64,000 nucleotides of DNA from Amblyomma americanum (lineage: Eukaryota > Arthropoda > Arachnida > Ixodida > Ixodidae): positions 185,294,084-185,358,083 of the forward strand of contig NC_135497.1 in NCBI RefSeq assembly GCF_052857255.1, in the 5' to 3' direction. Below are positions 36,801-51,800 of the stretch, one piece after another. The translations under genes and the position numbers were made by a program. The notes under the pieces are model-generated. The model worked only from the letters and a program-made list of their open reading frames with translations, was not told the DNA's origin and did not search any database. Position 1 is the first letter of the stretch, and each line of letters starts with the position of its first letter.

Positions 36801-39800
36801 AGGAGCTCCAGAAATTTCGACCACTTGGGAGTTTTGTAACATGCGCTGACATCGCGCAGTACATGGGCCTCTAAGAATTTCGCCTCCATCGAAATTCGAC
36901 CGCCGCGGCCGGGATCGAACCCACATCTTTCGGGTCAGCACCCGAGCACCATAACTACTGAGCCACTGCGGCGGCGCGAACACCCAGAAGAACTTAGAAA
37001 AATCATTTCCTGGAAATAATTTCCTGTTTGCATCTGCTGTATGGGTTTGTGTGAATGAGCATGCTTCTTTTTCAATGGACGGCTCTCTGGTTTCTTTTTT
37101 CTATACAGGTGTTTATTTTCATTGCATATTATAGCCTATGTATTTCAGTGCGTTTTCTGTTGTATTTCCTTTCAGTGTGCAGTTAAAAAAATTGCTGTTC
37201 TACTCTGCCCCCCCCCCCCTCTCCACGCCCTTATCACGCACCGTGCCCAGGCTACAGTGAACTAGAATAATCCCAGGCAACACTGGCCTGTCCCATCCAC
37301 TCCAAGAATCCAATCCAATCCTGCTTTTCAAGCCATTCGCATGCCCATTCGTCACGCGCCATTTGTCTTGTTTTGGCGTTGTCAAGTAGGCAACGGATTC
37401 GTACACAGTATCGAAGATACTTGAGGTCATACAATGGCATTGGGAAAATGGAAGGAACATTCGCCATATCGAATTTCGGTCCCATTACGGGATAGCGCCC
37501 CCTCCTACTTTGCCAGTAATTTCGACTTGCGGGGGTGGGGGCGCTTGGTCGGAATTTTATGGTATATCAAAATTTAAGGGCCCTTCAATCAGTGTTTTGG
37601 AAGATCAAGGGTATTCAAAGATTTAAAGGGACTATACAATAAATTAATTGAGATTATGTAAAGCAGACGAGAGATAGGCATTTCATCACTCGTCACCCCA
37701 ACGAAAGAATTTTTGAGTTAGCATCAACAACAACCAAGATATAGACGATTAAAAATTACGCTCCTCCTCTCCCTCAACTCGTACACGCGGGGCACCAGAA
37801 AAAAAAATAAAGATAACAGCTCTGGGACTGTGCCCCGTCCATGAATACGTCATCCGTTGACGTTAATTTTGCAACTTCCAGTTGTCGCTCCTAGCACCCC
37901 AGCAACAGCGTCAGCGGCGTGATTGCGGCGCGCATCGGGTTTGCTTGTCGTCTGTTGTAGTTAGCAGTAATGGACCCAGATCTCGAGGCGCGACTGCTCG
38001 CTCTTACGGCCGCGATGTGCATCGAGCTCTATGCGTTCACGCCGTACCGGCTGAACGCCAGCGACGACAGTAGTGACTCGGCGAGCCACTGCGAGTGGCT
38101 CCGGAACTCCCGACAGAAGGAGGCGGCAGAGGAAAAATGAGACCATATGCGCGAAGGCAATGCCTTGGCTCGCGCATGCCCGAGAGGGTCGCGCGGCGGC
38201 ACGAGCAGACAAATTTCACAGCTACCGAAAGTGTGCCCGTGACGTCGTGGCTGCTATGGCTCCAGCGAATGACAGCGTGTGGTGGCCTGCTGACGTCATG
38301 GGTATAGTGACGTCTTTTTCCACGATCTTAGTTTCAAAATCGTTCACTACGAGTACACCAATCGGCCCGCGAATTTTTCAAAACACGGTTTTTAAAAATT
38401 CATAATAAATTGCCGGTTCTGTTCCGAAGACTCATACTTGGTGTGAATACTTCTTAGCATCATTTCTAAGCATTGAAAACATTTACAAGCAACTTTTTAT
38501 TCACTGCATAGTCCCTTTAAGATCCTGTGTGAACCCTGAATAACAAGTATAAACACATAATCTCCACAAGGTTTTGCAATAAAAACCACCTACAGTTCAA
38601 TTCACAACAACACAGCAAACACAGCAAATGTGCACAGAAATGCAAGGTCAGCAACCTGTCCTAAAGACACTGTGATCAAAAGGAAACGTTAAATGCTTCT
38701 TATAGTGGAACTGAGCTTTAAATTTTCACTGCATTAGGTAAACACTTCTTGATTTTTATCACAAATATTCAGCTATTCCATGCTAAAAAAAAACATGACA
38801 GACCTTTAAAGGGACACTGAGGTGAACTGAAGTTGGCCTGTATCAATAGGGTACAGTGTTTTAATCACAGAGAGACCACTCTCACTGAAAACAGAGATCT
38901 TATAAGCTAGAAAAGACCAAAAAACAGAATACAGGTGTCACCATCAGCGGTCGATTTCACATTTAAAATGCATGTATCAACACCAATTTTTCAGCGCAGA
39001 TCCCAGAGGCTACGCTATACCGCCATTCAATTCAAAATGGCGACAACTCGTTCTTTTTGGTAAGGACCTCACGAGTTTGAATGCTCTGGTGGAAAAATTT
39101 TAAATTCAGTTTTCTCTGCGATAAATGCGTCTTTTTTTTGCCGGACAAATGCCAACATGCTCACAAGAGGCAAAGAATAAATTTTTACTGAGATAAATAA
39201 TTGCATGAAGTTGTCCTCAGTGTCCCTTCAAGTAAGTCAACTTGTGTTCATTAAAACTGTTAACTAATTTTGTTTTTCATTATCAGTACTTCGAATGATT
39301 TAAAAGATTGGAGGATGTTTAAGCTTCGCCTTTAAGAGTGGAACGCGACAGCATGTTGCAGTGCTGCCAGGGAGTCCACGGAACGCCATCGCCTGTTCGG
39401 CGCAACGCCTTGCCCATTAGACAAATCGCTCAGTCTCTATGAGGCCTCTCAAAGCATAGTTGAGGTGTCCACCGATATGTGAGACACTTACTGCATCTTC
39501 CCTTTCATGTAAAATCACAATCACAATGAATATGCACAACGACCAATTCAGGAAGCAGCGTCACTCTAGCCTGCTCGCGATCTCTTCAGGCGGTGGATGG
39601 GCTGTTTTGAGAGGCCTCCTAGAGACTCCGAGCGATTTGTCTAACGGGCAAGGCGTCGCGCCGCATGGGCGATGGCATTCAGTGGACTCCCTGGCAGCGC
39701 TGCAACATGCGGTCGCGTTCCACTATCAAAGGCGAAGCTTAAACGTCTTCCAATTTTTTTCTCATTTATCTAACCAATAAATTACAATGATTTCATTAAC

Positions 39801-42800
39801 TCGTTATCACCTGTCAGGCACCAATCAATAATCAATCACTAGAACCACAAATTGCCATGATACGATTTGTTTTACACAACTCCTGATTATAGGCTGCCGG
39901 TTCGAATCCCTGCCGCGAGTTAGGCTCTAACTTAACTAGTAAGTTTATGCTGCACAAAACGCTGAATTGTATGACACCATCCGGAATATTCTGCGGGAAA
40001 TGGATGGAAAAACTACTGTGCAGGATATGCAATATTAAACTACCCACCATGCATTGGTGAAGAATACATTGCGTTTCAATAAAAATTAATGTGACCCATA
40101 AATTTTATGTCTCTATTTCTTCAGAGGACATTTTTATTTGATTTGCAGAAAAATACTCTTTGAGGCCAAAAAGAAACAGGAAGATTCAACTGACTCCAAC
40201 AGTATTCAGATACCTTAATGTGATCCACTGCGGTGGCTCAGTGGTTAAGGCGCTCATCTACTGAGCCAGAGTACCCGGGTACTCCGGCTCAACCCAACCA
40301 TGGCGGCTGCGTTTCGATGGAGGCGAAAGGCAAAAGGCACCCGTATGCTGTGCGATGTCAGTGCAAAAGATCTCCAGGTGGTCGAAATTATTCCGACACC
40401 TCTTTCTCCCTTTCCTTCTCTCACTCCCTCCTTTGTCCGTTCCCTCACTGCTCAAATGAGGTGTCCACCGAGATGTGAGACAGATACTGCACCATTTCCT
40501 TCCTCAAAAACCAACTTTTTTTATACCTTAATAAGATAACAGATGGCATTAGGAAGCCAGCACACCACACATGTATGGTTAGATCTGCTGTCCAGCCTTC
40601 ATAAACTATTTTTCTGTGCCACACTAACCAGCACCCTATGAACACTGTGCTGAAACACATTTCGCCATGAAGGCTTTTGTGGAAGCAAGTTTCAAGGTAA
40701 CTGAAAGCACATTCTGACCCGAGTAGTTTCAAAATGCACTGAAAATCAGCATCATCATCAGCCTGACTACACCCACTGCAGGGCAAAGGCCTCTCCCATG
40801 TCTCTCCAATTAACCCTGTCCTTTGCCAGCTGCGCCCACCCTATGTCTGGGAACTTCTTAATCTCATCCGCCCACCCAACCTTCTGCCGCCCCCTGCTAT
40901 GCTTGCCTTCTCTTGGAATCCACTCCGTTACCCTTAAGGCCCAGCGGTTATCTTGCCTTCACATCACATGCCCTGCCCAAGCCCATTTCTTCCTCTAGAT
41001 TTCGACTAAGATATAATGGGCCAACTAAAATCATTAAATATATTTGAATAAACCTTTTAAAAGTGAGAGCTATCAATGTTTAGAATATTGGAAGCCCGCT
41101 AATAACTTTTCTTCAGCCTTATTAGTTAGCCTTGTAAAGACTCTTGATAATTCAGTCTCGAAAGGGGCTGAAAATTTCTTTGAATTAATGGAAGCGTTTA
41201 ATACACTTGATGTTGGCAGGTCAAAATCATCAGTTCTAATTAACCAATAGTTTGAACTAAAAAAGTTTATTTTAGCTTGGTTTATGGGGTTTCGCATTCC
41301 AAAGCGACTGAGGCTATAAGGGATGCCGTAGTGGAGGGCTCCAGATAATTTCGACCACCTGGGGTTCTTTAACATGCACCGACATCATACAGTACACGGG
41401 CCTCTAGCCTCCATCGAAATGCAACAGCCATGGCAGGGATTGAACTCGTGTCTTTCGAGTCAGCAGCCGAGCATCATAACCACTGAGCCACCACATATGA
41501 AAGTACTGTATGGAAGTACTATCGCACTCAACATGACTGACAACGCGTCTGCAGTGAACCTGCTGAGGATTCCGCTTTATATAGTAAAATAACGTGCCCT
41601 CACACAGAGCACCCAAGTTGCTCAAACACTGAGTGTACCTTGTTCTTTGAATCAACAAGTAAGTGCACAAATTTCCAGTGGTGCTGGGCTGGCAATGCTT
41701 CAAGCATGACCCTCCAGCCACAGCTCCTGAGTTGCGGCTCATATTGAGCTTGATAGTACTTTTGTTATGCTTGTGCTTTTGCAGTTATTAACACTAGGGG
41801 CAGTTATCAGTGGAAGCTATTCCTCAGTCATACAGCATCCAACCATGAGAAGTCAATACAATGTTCTGAGTAAGCAACCAAGAGCACATGCTTACCTCAT
41901 AGCCCAACCAGCATTCTTGCTAAACAAAACTGTACCAGTTGGGACATCTAAGACTTTCAGCATTTTGTCTTCACTGCATGATGCTATCCTGTGACCATCT
42001 TAAAGAGAAAAAAAGAAAGTCGAACACTTTTTTTTTCATATGATATGCAGACCTTACAAGTGTTGGTACAGAAAAAAAGCCTAAAAGTAAATTTACTATC
42101 ACAAGAGAGAACTAAGCACAGTGGAAAAATGTAATCAGTGCACACTTCGTAATGAAATTTATAAGTCACTGGTACCAACCTGGATTGAATGAAACAGCAG
42201 ACACAGTGCCTTTGTGGACTGGAAGAGAAAAGGAAGTTATTTAAAGATGTTGAAGTTTCAAGTTTTAAAATCTCAAACTCATCACCATTAGCTCTGTGCT
42301 AGCATGGGCAACTCAGAAATTGCAATTATTTTTCAGCACAGTCTTTTCCTAAATATCATGGATTTCCATGCAGATAGTGACTGCCAATAGAGTATTTAAG
42401 TAACATGACTGACTGCAAAAGACACTTCTTACAGCTAAACAGGGCATGTGGACAAAGCTGCCACCCGCATGAAACAACAATGTTCTCAATGGAACAGCAT
42501 GCAGAGTACCCAAAATCAAGATGTTTCATGCTTAGCTGCAAGTCACATCCATAGTAGAACATTGTTGATGCGCTCACAGCTCTTGCATTTTCTTTGACTG
42601 AAATGCGACGTCTGGGCACTCCCAGCACAAAGCCTATACATTCCCATGCATTGTATTCCCACCTGATACATTGTTTCACAACATTTCTGCATCTCAAATT
42701 GCATTTTGGATGAGGTGATGTCATTTCTGTAGCGTGGAAGAAATAGTAGTTTAACCCCCTAATGAACGCAATTTTTTCTAAAGTGGTACCAAAATGGTCA

Positions 42801-45800
42801 CGCAGTACCTGTATTGGCACCTGTGGGCAAGCCAAAATAAAAAACACTTTAAACGAGCCCTACTCACCTTAAACCAGACACAGATTGCCAGAAAACACAT
42901 GACAAGCTGGACACGTTAGGAGCCAGAAATGACAGTCGGCTTATGACGAGCTCTTCAGGGGGTTATAGCACTAATTGCATCTGATGGGCACACAGGCCCC
43001 ACTTGCATGCATGCCAGCCTTTGAGTGGCATGGCTAAGACCTCTAGCTTTCTCAATTCTGCAAGAAAATGCTCGAATTTTTGCAATTTACGTAGACTTGT
43101 GTCTAGCAGCCACATTCTCTTTCCTCTTTTCAGTGACATAGTGTTTGTGGACACCAGTGGAAATGATGGAATTATGGGAATATGATTAATTTAGTCACCT
43201 GAGCTCTCTTGAAGCTAGAATCTGGTAACAAACGAAGTTCTGCTGATGCCTTGACATGCTTGCTCTCCTATCTGCTCAAGCAAGCTAGTGCATCAAGTAT
43301 AATGGCCCAGAAAGCAACCTGCTCACACACGTTTATGAGAAAGTCATGATAGTGGCACCTGTCGAAAGCGGTATTACCACATTTCCAATAATAAAGTGAG
43401 TTTTTTCTTAAATAATCTGCCTCAGAAAGCACCTCGCGTAATAATTTGAACGAAGCTATGAACATTTTAACGAAAACATCTTCGACAGAAGTCCGGCTGG
43501 TTGGGTTCTTGAGATAGCTGAGAGAAAACTGATGCCAACCAATATTTTTAACTTTACCTAACGTTTCGGGACCAACTCGGTCCCTTCTTCAGGGGTGACT
43601 AAAGTGTGCCAGCAGTAGCGGGTTGCTGCCTTCACTCTCATTTTGTTAGCAGTAGTTGTCAGCAATCCGTCGACTCCTCTCTCCTGAGAAGAGCAAAGTC
43701 AATATGCTCTTCCAAAGCAGAGCAAAAAGCAGAAGAAGCCTGCAGAAGAATGGCTACACATGTGGCTTTATTCAACGCGTTGGTCGCCGTCAAGCTCAGA
43801 GGACAGGGGGATCAGCCAACAATGAAAAAGAAACACGCGCGCGTTGTCCTTCCATATGTGAGGAGAACCAGCGAGGCACTCGCACGCATTCTCGGAAAAC
43901 ATGGAATCTACGTAGCTCACAAACCTGTTTTAACAATAACCCACTTCTTACCACGACCGAAAGACCGCGTCCCCAGAGAAAAACAACCGTGTCGTTTACA
44001 AAATCCCATGCTCAAATTGCCCGGCTTCATACGTCTGTTGGCGAAAGAAAAAACCTCCACCAAAGAATAAGGCAACACAAAAATTACATCCGGCTAATGA
44101 GTGCAGAATCCAACCCCCTCGCCGAACACTGCGAGCGCACCGACCACCGGACAGCCTTCGAGGAGGTGAGCGTTTTGGCCGTGGAACCAAACCTGTTCAG
44201 GAGGCGACATGTGGAGTTATGGCACATCCTGCTCACAAAGGCGGCGATGAATAGGACTCCAGGAACGCTCCCCTCCGCCTACATTAGTGCAATGCGCCAC
44301 GGGTTAACAATGGGAGAGTGAAGGCAGCAACCAGCTGCTGCTTGCCTTTTAGTCACCCCTGAAGTACCGAGTTGGTCCCGAAACGTTGGGTAAAGTTAAA
44401 AATATTGGTTGGTGTCAGTTGTCTCTCAACTAGCTATGAACATTGTGTGAATTTTTTTTACCATTCTTAGAGATACCTACAACGAGCTCACCCACTAAAC
44501 TTGTTAGCTGCGAGGAAAAGCGAACTTCTTGATGACCTTGAGCCATCGAAGCGAAGCGTGCAGCACACACTGGCGAGATAGCATCGCTACAACGTGGAAA
44601 GAAGGCGGCACGGGCCGTTGGGAAAGAAGAGAAGGCATAGAAAAAGCTGTGAAGAGTAGAGATGGAGAAAAAGTACGGACGGGCACAGAGCTGTGGAGCA
44701 CCAAACACAGCAGCAAGGCCAGAAGCTGCGGCACAGTAGCTGTCGATGTTTAAAAGGCCTAATGCGTTTACGCTTCCGTGGAATATATCAGATTCTTTGT
44801 TATAAATATGCGGAATTTAAAATTTTCTGCCACAGAAAATTTGGGGCCTTAGACTTGGCTCGGAGGCACAGAATGAGTTGATTGCTCATAGGATAATTAC
44901 ACATATTTAAGTTTTAGTAAGGAGGATAAAGGAAGAACAACTCAATGTCAGTTTTTTCACAAGGTAACAAAATCAAGTGGTTTCATGCCTTGTGGTGGAG
45001 GGAGTGTCTGCTTTATTCCACTATCATGTGAAACAGCTCACATCGGGCGAACTGGGTGGTTTATCATCAACTGGCTGTGAAAGTACAGGAACACCAAGAA
45101 TGTCACAAATGGTCATCTTGGAATACAGTATAGTGTGAATTTCAGACTTTGTAAGGCTTGAATGGCAAGCTTGATCAAATAAACAGTTTTCAAGTTAAAT
45201 TTACACTGCCTTCGTTCCTTCGGTTTCTGGCTCTCCAGTTTTTTTCTGTAGTCTCTTAAACAATGCACCAACAGGGTTCAACTCTACCTCTGTATTTACA
45301 TTTTAATGAAGCCTGCAGCCCCAAAAGGGCGCAACTTGACAGGCATTTAAACGGAAATGTTGCGCACAGAGATCAAAAATATATGTACTATATGGCCGGA
45401 GTATACTGAGGCTTTAGCAACAATTCTATGGACAGACTAATCATAAATACTGCATGAGCCTAGATCCTAATAAGAGAAGTCAATTCTCCCACCTTGGACA
45501 CTGCGGCTTGAGATGGGGGGGTTTGGTAATTTCATGAAAGTGCGTATGGCTTAATGCTATAGGAAATAGTTGTTCTCGGTACAGCTTTAATTTTTTGCCA
45601 TCTCTCTTTTGTGTTCTATTGTTAGTATGTGGGAAGAAAAAAAATTTCATGAACGACTGACTTCAAGTCTATTTCAAAGCTGGAAGTGAAGACTATCTGA
45701 TTACACTGCACCACACATTTTCAGGGTGTGTGATCAAGGACAGCACACAAACAACGATGCATTCTTTGGGTAAGTGATGATGAGCAGTTGTTTAAACAGA

Positions 45801-48800
45801 CATTATGCAAGGTGACTCAGCATGTCATGTCTATGGCCGGTGAGCAGAAGTTAAGCACAGGTATACGAGAAAAGCATGGATGACCCACTGTCAAACTGTC
45901 CAATGCAAGTGGAGCCCTGCAGCTTCCAGAGGCTGACACAACCTTCCACAGTGCCAGACACCAAGTGTTCCCCTTCAGCATCCAGTGCAATGCAGGCCAC
46001 ACCCGACTCGTGTTCTAGCTCTGCAAGCAGGCTGCAACCGCTCTTGTCACCATGGGCCACCAACTTCCAGATCTAGATAGAATGGAACAAGGCAGCACCA
46101 CACTGCAGTACCGCAGCTCCTGAAACTGCTAAAATGGCGAGAATTGGGCCTAGTCGGTTGTTCACGATGGTTCGATGTGCTTAACATTTTACAGAACAAG
46201 AGGACATGACGACGACACAGAGCGCGAACTTACAACAGGTTTAAATGGTGGAAACAGGTGATCTTTTATACACCTATGTAATGGTGTTTTCACTATTAAA
46301 ACCAGTTGTAAGTTCACGCTCTGTGTTGTTGTGTCCTCTTGTTCTGTAAAAAGTCAAGTACAATGAACCATCCTGAAACTGATGAGGCCTACTAAAAAGC
46401 AAATGCGCCACTTCAAACAATGTGGCCAGGCAACCTACCCTGGCCACTAGTGCAGTGTGCTGCACACACGATTAATTAGTGATGGGATGCTACGTGCACG
46501 TGGCTTTGTATATAGAGTGCCTTTTTATGTTTAGTAAAGGCAGTGATCGCTCGCATGAAGTTATATCTCAGACAGTGCCTGGACGCTCGTGCACAAACTT
46601 GTTTACTTTTTGTGTTTAGTAAAATTTGTACACAGCTTCTCCCCTGTCCTTTCTTGTCATCGCTCCTCTCTGTATTTCTCACTGTCCCTTTTATTTCCGC
46701 CAGCCATAGCTCAGGTGCTTTCGATGTTAGAACCACAGCCTGTAACTCCTTTTCCTCCCCTTTTGTACGTTTTTTTTTATTAAACCACCACCACTTTTGC
46801 TACTTCAAATGGAAGACTTTAACCTAATGGTGCTCCAGCTATAGTAGGATACAACTTAAAAGAACAGCAGTTGACAACAATAGGCCACGGTCCGTGACGT
46901 CCTGTATTACTCTGCTGACCGATCACAAGACTTAACAAAATCAACCTTTTATGTGACTGTATCGAACAAGCCAGAGGCATCAGAATTCTTGAGTTTATAA
47001 TTTCGTGTTGTGATTAGCTTCTTGTTTAGATAACAAGAAAGTTTTAACAGCGATCTATGTTCTGTCACGGAAGAATTCTGTGCAACGATCCTGAAAGCGG
47101 GCAGAACTTCACTGCAGACTTCAGTTGTATCCAACTATAACGACAACCACTAAAGGGTTAAGTCAAAGGGTAAGCAAGCAGAATTCAGATTCCTCATCAG
47201 CAACACGTAGTACACTTTGCCAAAGAACTCTGTCCAATCACATGAAGGCCACACTGCTTCAAGAAACCTGCAAACATCTGCATGAAATATGACAAAATAA
47301 AAAGAATCACCCTAAAGTTATCTAACTTTTAAATTATCCTCATTGCTACTACAAAGCATCACAAAAAAAAGTATGATAACATCCAGGCTTGTTGCTTTCA
47401 GTACATCTAACAGAACCTGTACCATGTACCTAACCAAACATCACTGTAGAAGTGACTATGAATGACGTTTATATAAGATAAAAACTGCTAGTAGTACTAA
47501 GACTTGTTCAGCAATGTTGCCATATTGGTATAATGAAATCCAAAACAATAAAATAAAAAAAAACACACATCACCGCCAATATATATTAAAAAACGGCGAC
47601 ATACTGCATCTTTCCTGTAGCATTTTTCAAAGCCTAGATATTAACACAATGTCAAGTGCAGGACAGTGAATAATGAATTCTTTAAAAAAACAATAAAGGA
47701 CACTTGTTCCTCAGTGTAGGCACCACTTGCTCGTGATTCATGCACGCAGTCTGACCACCGAGGAAACTATGATAGCTAAATAGCCTAAATGTTCCACAGT
47801 GCGTGTAGCAGCAGCGGTGCCAGAAGAAATACTGCACAATAGGTACACTACAGAGAAGACTTCTACTACAGCTGCATAGAGAATCTGCTTCTTTTTTGGT
47901 TTACACAAAGCTATCCTTGGATGCGAACCATTTGGTTCAAAACATTCGTTTGAACACAAGTTATGAAAGACAGCACTACTGCAGTGCCTCAAAGGGCGTT
48001 AAATGCACTCTAAAAATAACTGAGCAAAAAAATAATGGTAACACAATGTACTGACGGCATAAAATTCTCAATGTAATCAGACCTAAATAACAGTAACTGT
48101 CACCAGATTATACCTTTGCTGTGGAGTCCCAGGATGCAGTTGCCAGCACTCCATTCTTCCAGGAAAGATCAGATACTGCAATGCATATTGGCAGGAGACC
48201 ACAAATGTCAGAACAATTAGGGAAACAGTGTACCTGTTCAACAAACTTACTTCTTTGTTGGTAAAAAAAGGAGCAGGGACACCCAATTTTCGTACCGTGT
48301 TCTTGTCTATAGGTCACTTTACAGCATTTTAGTCTAGTTACAAAGCTGCCACTTGAAATCTGCCTCCCTTTTTTTCTGCTCTATGCATGCACAGGAAAGT
48401 AAAAATACTTTTCATTGTAAACACTCATCACCTAGTCGAATCGAAATGAAAGTATATATGGAAGGCGAGCCACCAATAGAAGTACTTTTTTTGTTGTTGC
48501 TGAATCTTGATTTGCTGTAGCCATCTGCATCACTTGCTAGAGGTACAGGCAATTGATGCAGTTGGAGTAACTGCGGCTATAATGTTACCACCAGTGTCAA
48601 CATAACCTTTGATGCAGCACTTTTTGGAGCAGTGCAGTCATGGTTAGGCCATCAAGAAGATTATGAGGAGCACTGCTAGAGCCATCAATGTCTGGTGCAG
48701 AAACATGCTAATCAGTGCCACACAGTGCTGCTAGAGCAAGCAGTGATGCCATTCGGTCACTACTCGCATGCTTTCCTTATTTTAGACTGCACCTGTGTAT

Positions 48801-51800
48801 AACTCATGTTTTTACCATTCTCTTATATAAAAAACACAAAAGCTACTAGTGGACTCTGCCTTACAGAAAAAAAGATATCTACAGGAACAGGAAACCTACC
48901 TGCGTCTTCATGACCCAAAGTTGATTCAGTGATACGCCCATATTCCATGTTGTAAACATATCTGCGATCAAACATAGTTCAGCTTACAATGCGAAATGCG
49001 AGCACCAATGTCTTGCAATTTTCAACAGCTTGCTGTCACCTAATGATATGAACAGCATACATTTAGCAACATGCACCTCGAACTTTTTCCATTAAAAAGT
49101 CACAAGATTTCAGGCTTTAATAATAAGGCCTGGCCATGTAAAAAACTACCTTAAAGCTAGAAGGATCAAATTTTTACAACGAAATGCGCATCAAGCATGA
49201 ACAATTTCTTACGCACTAAGATGGATACTTTAAAAATAAAACTTAGATTAGTAATTTTTACTCAGTATTAACACATTATTGCTTTACCTGGCACAGGGTC
49301 AAATGCACTTTTTTCAGTAAACAAACTGTCTATACAGGCCTCCCTGAAAAAATTGTTCAGTGTTAGTTGCACTGCAACTAACATTGAACTGTAGCCTCTC
49401 AATGGCTTTTAGCAATGATTAAATACACAAGCATAAAGCACAGACTTTCAAATTAAACATTACTAAAAACAAAAGAAACTCAAGAAGCCACTTGTAGGGG
49501 TCGATGAGTCAGCATTAGGTGCGTGGGACGGTGGGAAGAAATACAGCATTCTTTCAACATATTTGCCTAGATAGGAAGGGGGGCCGGTGACAGGCATCAC
49601 CATGTGGACGGTTGTCAACGGCATGTCAAAGGCCAGGGCCATTGCCTTTGTGCCTGTAAACTGAGCAGCTTCCCTCCACCGGCCACATTCCCTTCAATGA
49701 AACCGCTGGCAGCAGCAGGGTCCATCTAGTTAGTTTGTTTGTTTGTTTTACCTTGAGAGAGGGTTTGGCATGCACTATCAAGGTTGTAGGGCGGGACGCG
49801 CGATTCGAAGAGCCAATTGCTTCTGGGGAGTTCGCTCTGTGCATCGCATTTTGTAAATAATTTGATTATTTTTTTTAGATTTTGTGTTTTGGGGAAGAGT
49901 TGTTAACATGATCAAAGTTGAAGGGGGCAGCCCGCAGCAAGCCACCAATACTGTTGAGGCTTGCTGCTATTGGATGTTTCCTAGTTTCCTAAGTGCGAGG
50001 AGGACTCCCGAGGGCTTAAAGCCGAACGCAGGAGCACAATCCGTCATTCTGGGCTAAGTTTAGATGCTCTGCATTTTCGGCTATGCTGAGGGGGGAATAT
50101 TTTCCTGTTAGCCAGTTCCATTTTGTTTGCCACTCTGTTTACATATGCTGTGCATTTTGTAAATTGTTGTACATAAACTTTTAGTTCGTTTGCTTGTTAA
50201 CTCCTGCCGTCGCAAGTCGGCATTTACCCGTCACAGATGGAGCACCTCAGGTGCGACTAGCCTTCCCTTCAAGAAACCGTATCGGATGGCGCACCCCTGG
50301 TGCAAGGGAAAGGACCCAGCAGGAAACTTTACTGGCAGAGTCGACAGCGATTCCAATGGCTGTGGGCCGACAGAACGGGAAGAAGAGAAGGCAAAGTAGG
50401 GGCAACATTCTCGCAACAAAGCAAGCATTGGTGGCCTGGGAGGACCAGGTGCAGGCGGCGAGGAGTGGCAGCTTTTTGGGAGACCAGAGCAGCAGAGAGA
50501 TTGCAGAGAAGGCCCCAGGGGTGGACCAGCAAAGAAGTCTGCTGCGCGGCGTGGACAAGCTGCCTTTTACAAGCAGGCGGAAGCAAGGCAGCACCTCCAC
50601 GAGAAAGGGGACATGAGACGGAGGACGTCGGACGGCACATTGCAACCCACTGCAAACGGGCGGCGGCAGACAGACAGCGGCGACCTATGACTGACAGCAG
50701 CGCACCGCTTCACAGGGGTGAGTCCTCTCTGTCCTTTGCTCCGGCGCAAAGGCTACTGTCCGAATAAGGATTTCAGCATGCTCAGAAACATGCTTTGGTC
50801 ATTTAAATCCCGATAGACAAAAGCCTCAGGAAATGGGAGAAGAGGAGCACGGCGACAGCGCCGGTTGCGCCGACGGACCAGATTTTAGGTAAACAGCTTC
50901 TGCTGGTAGTACGGCAAACTGAGCTTGCAAAACTGCAGGCTATGCAGCAGAGAGGCGGAGGAGAGAGCTTGGGCTCACCAGATGTATGGGACATGACGGC
51001 GAGTTAAGGCGCTTCTCAAAGCTACTCGCAGGAGCTCTCCCAAAATTTCTGGCGGACGTCGAGATTCCGGTGTGCTTTGAGTCCGTCGAGAACACGCTCC
51101 AAGCGTACGACGTCCCACAAGGCCAATGGGGGCAGATCATTTTCCCGCTAATAGCGGAAAAGGTTCAGTTTCTTTCAACTCTCTTGACACCATTTCAGCG
51201 TAAAGATTATGAAGCACTTAAAATAATAGTCATGGAAGAGCTGAAGCTTTCCGCAGAAGAATACCTCAGCCGGTTCCAAGACTCGCACAAACGAACAAAC
51301 GAAGGGTGGCAGACGTTTGTTGCGTGCATCCAGAGTTCCCTGCATTTGTATCTTGAGTCGAGAGGAATCAAAACTCTAGAGAGACTAGTTACTAGTGGTG
51401 GACCAGGTAAAGAGCCAGCTGTCGGAGGAAGCACTAAAGTGCATAATGCTTCAAAAAGGGAAGAAGTGGGTGAAGGCGCCCGAGATGACCACACTCCTCC
51501 AAACGTTTGAGCAGGCAGAGGGTAAGAACAGCACCGGCAAAAAATACGACCAGAAAGACCCGAGGGTCTCAGCATTTGAAGTATCGCACAATTGAAGGAA
51601 AGGGGTACGCCATTGACGTTAAACGCTACGTTGTGCTCTAGTGGCTGCTTCAGGTGCGATGCAACTGGAAATCTGAAATCGAACTGTCCACATAACTCAA
51701 GCCAGGCCACCCCAAAGGCACTCAGGGCGAACGTGAATAAATTGTCCGCACGGGTCGCTATAGGGCATGTAGGAGGCGGGCGTGGTGAGCTGACAGCCTT

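Larger units (their letters stand above)
46378..49860 (-). other. NSMAF copy B introns around the 48114 and 48900 exons
   Basis: No further genes or repeats were recognised here apart from the two exons. 49500-49860 is somewhat GC-richer and may already belong to the degraded gypsy remnant that follows. Confidence 0.5.

Noticed and set aside
42356..42847. 163-codon minus-strand open frame between NSMAF exons
   Set aside because: No motif, Cys/Phe-rich chance composition, and not in phase with the flanking NSMAF exons, which join directly without it.
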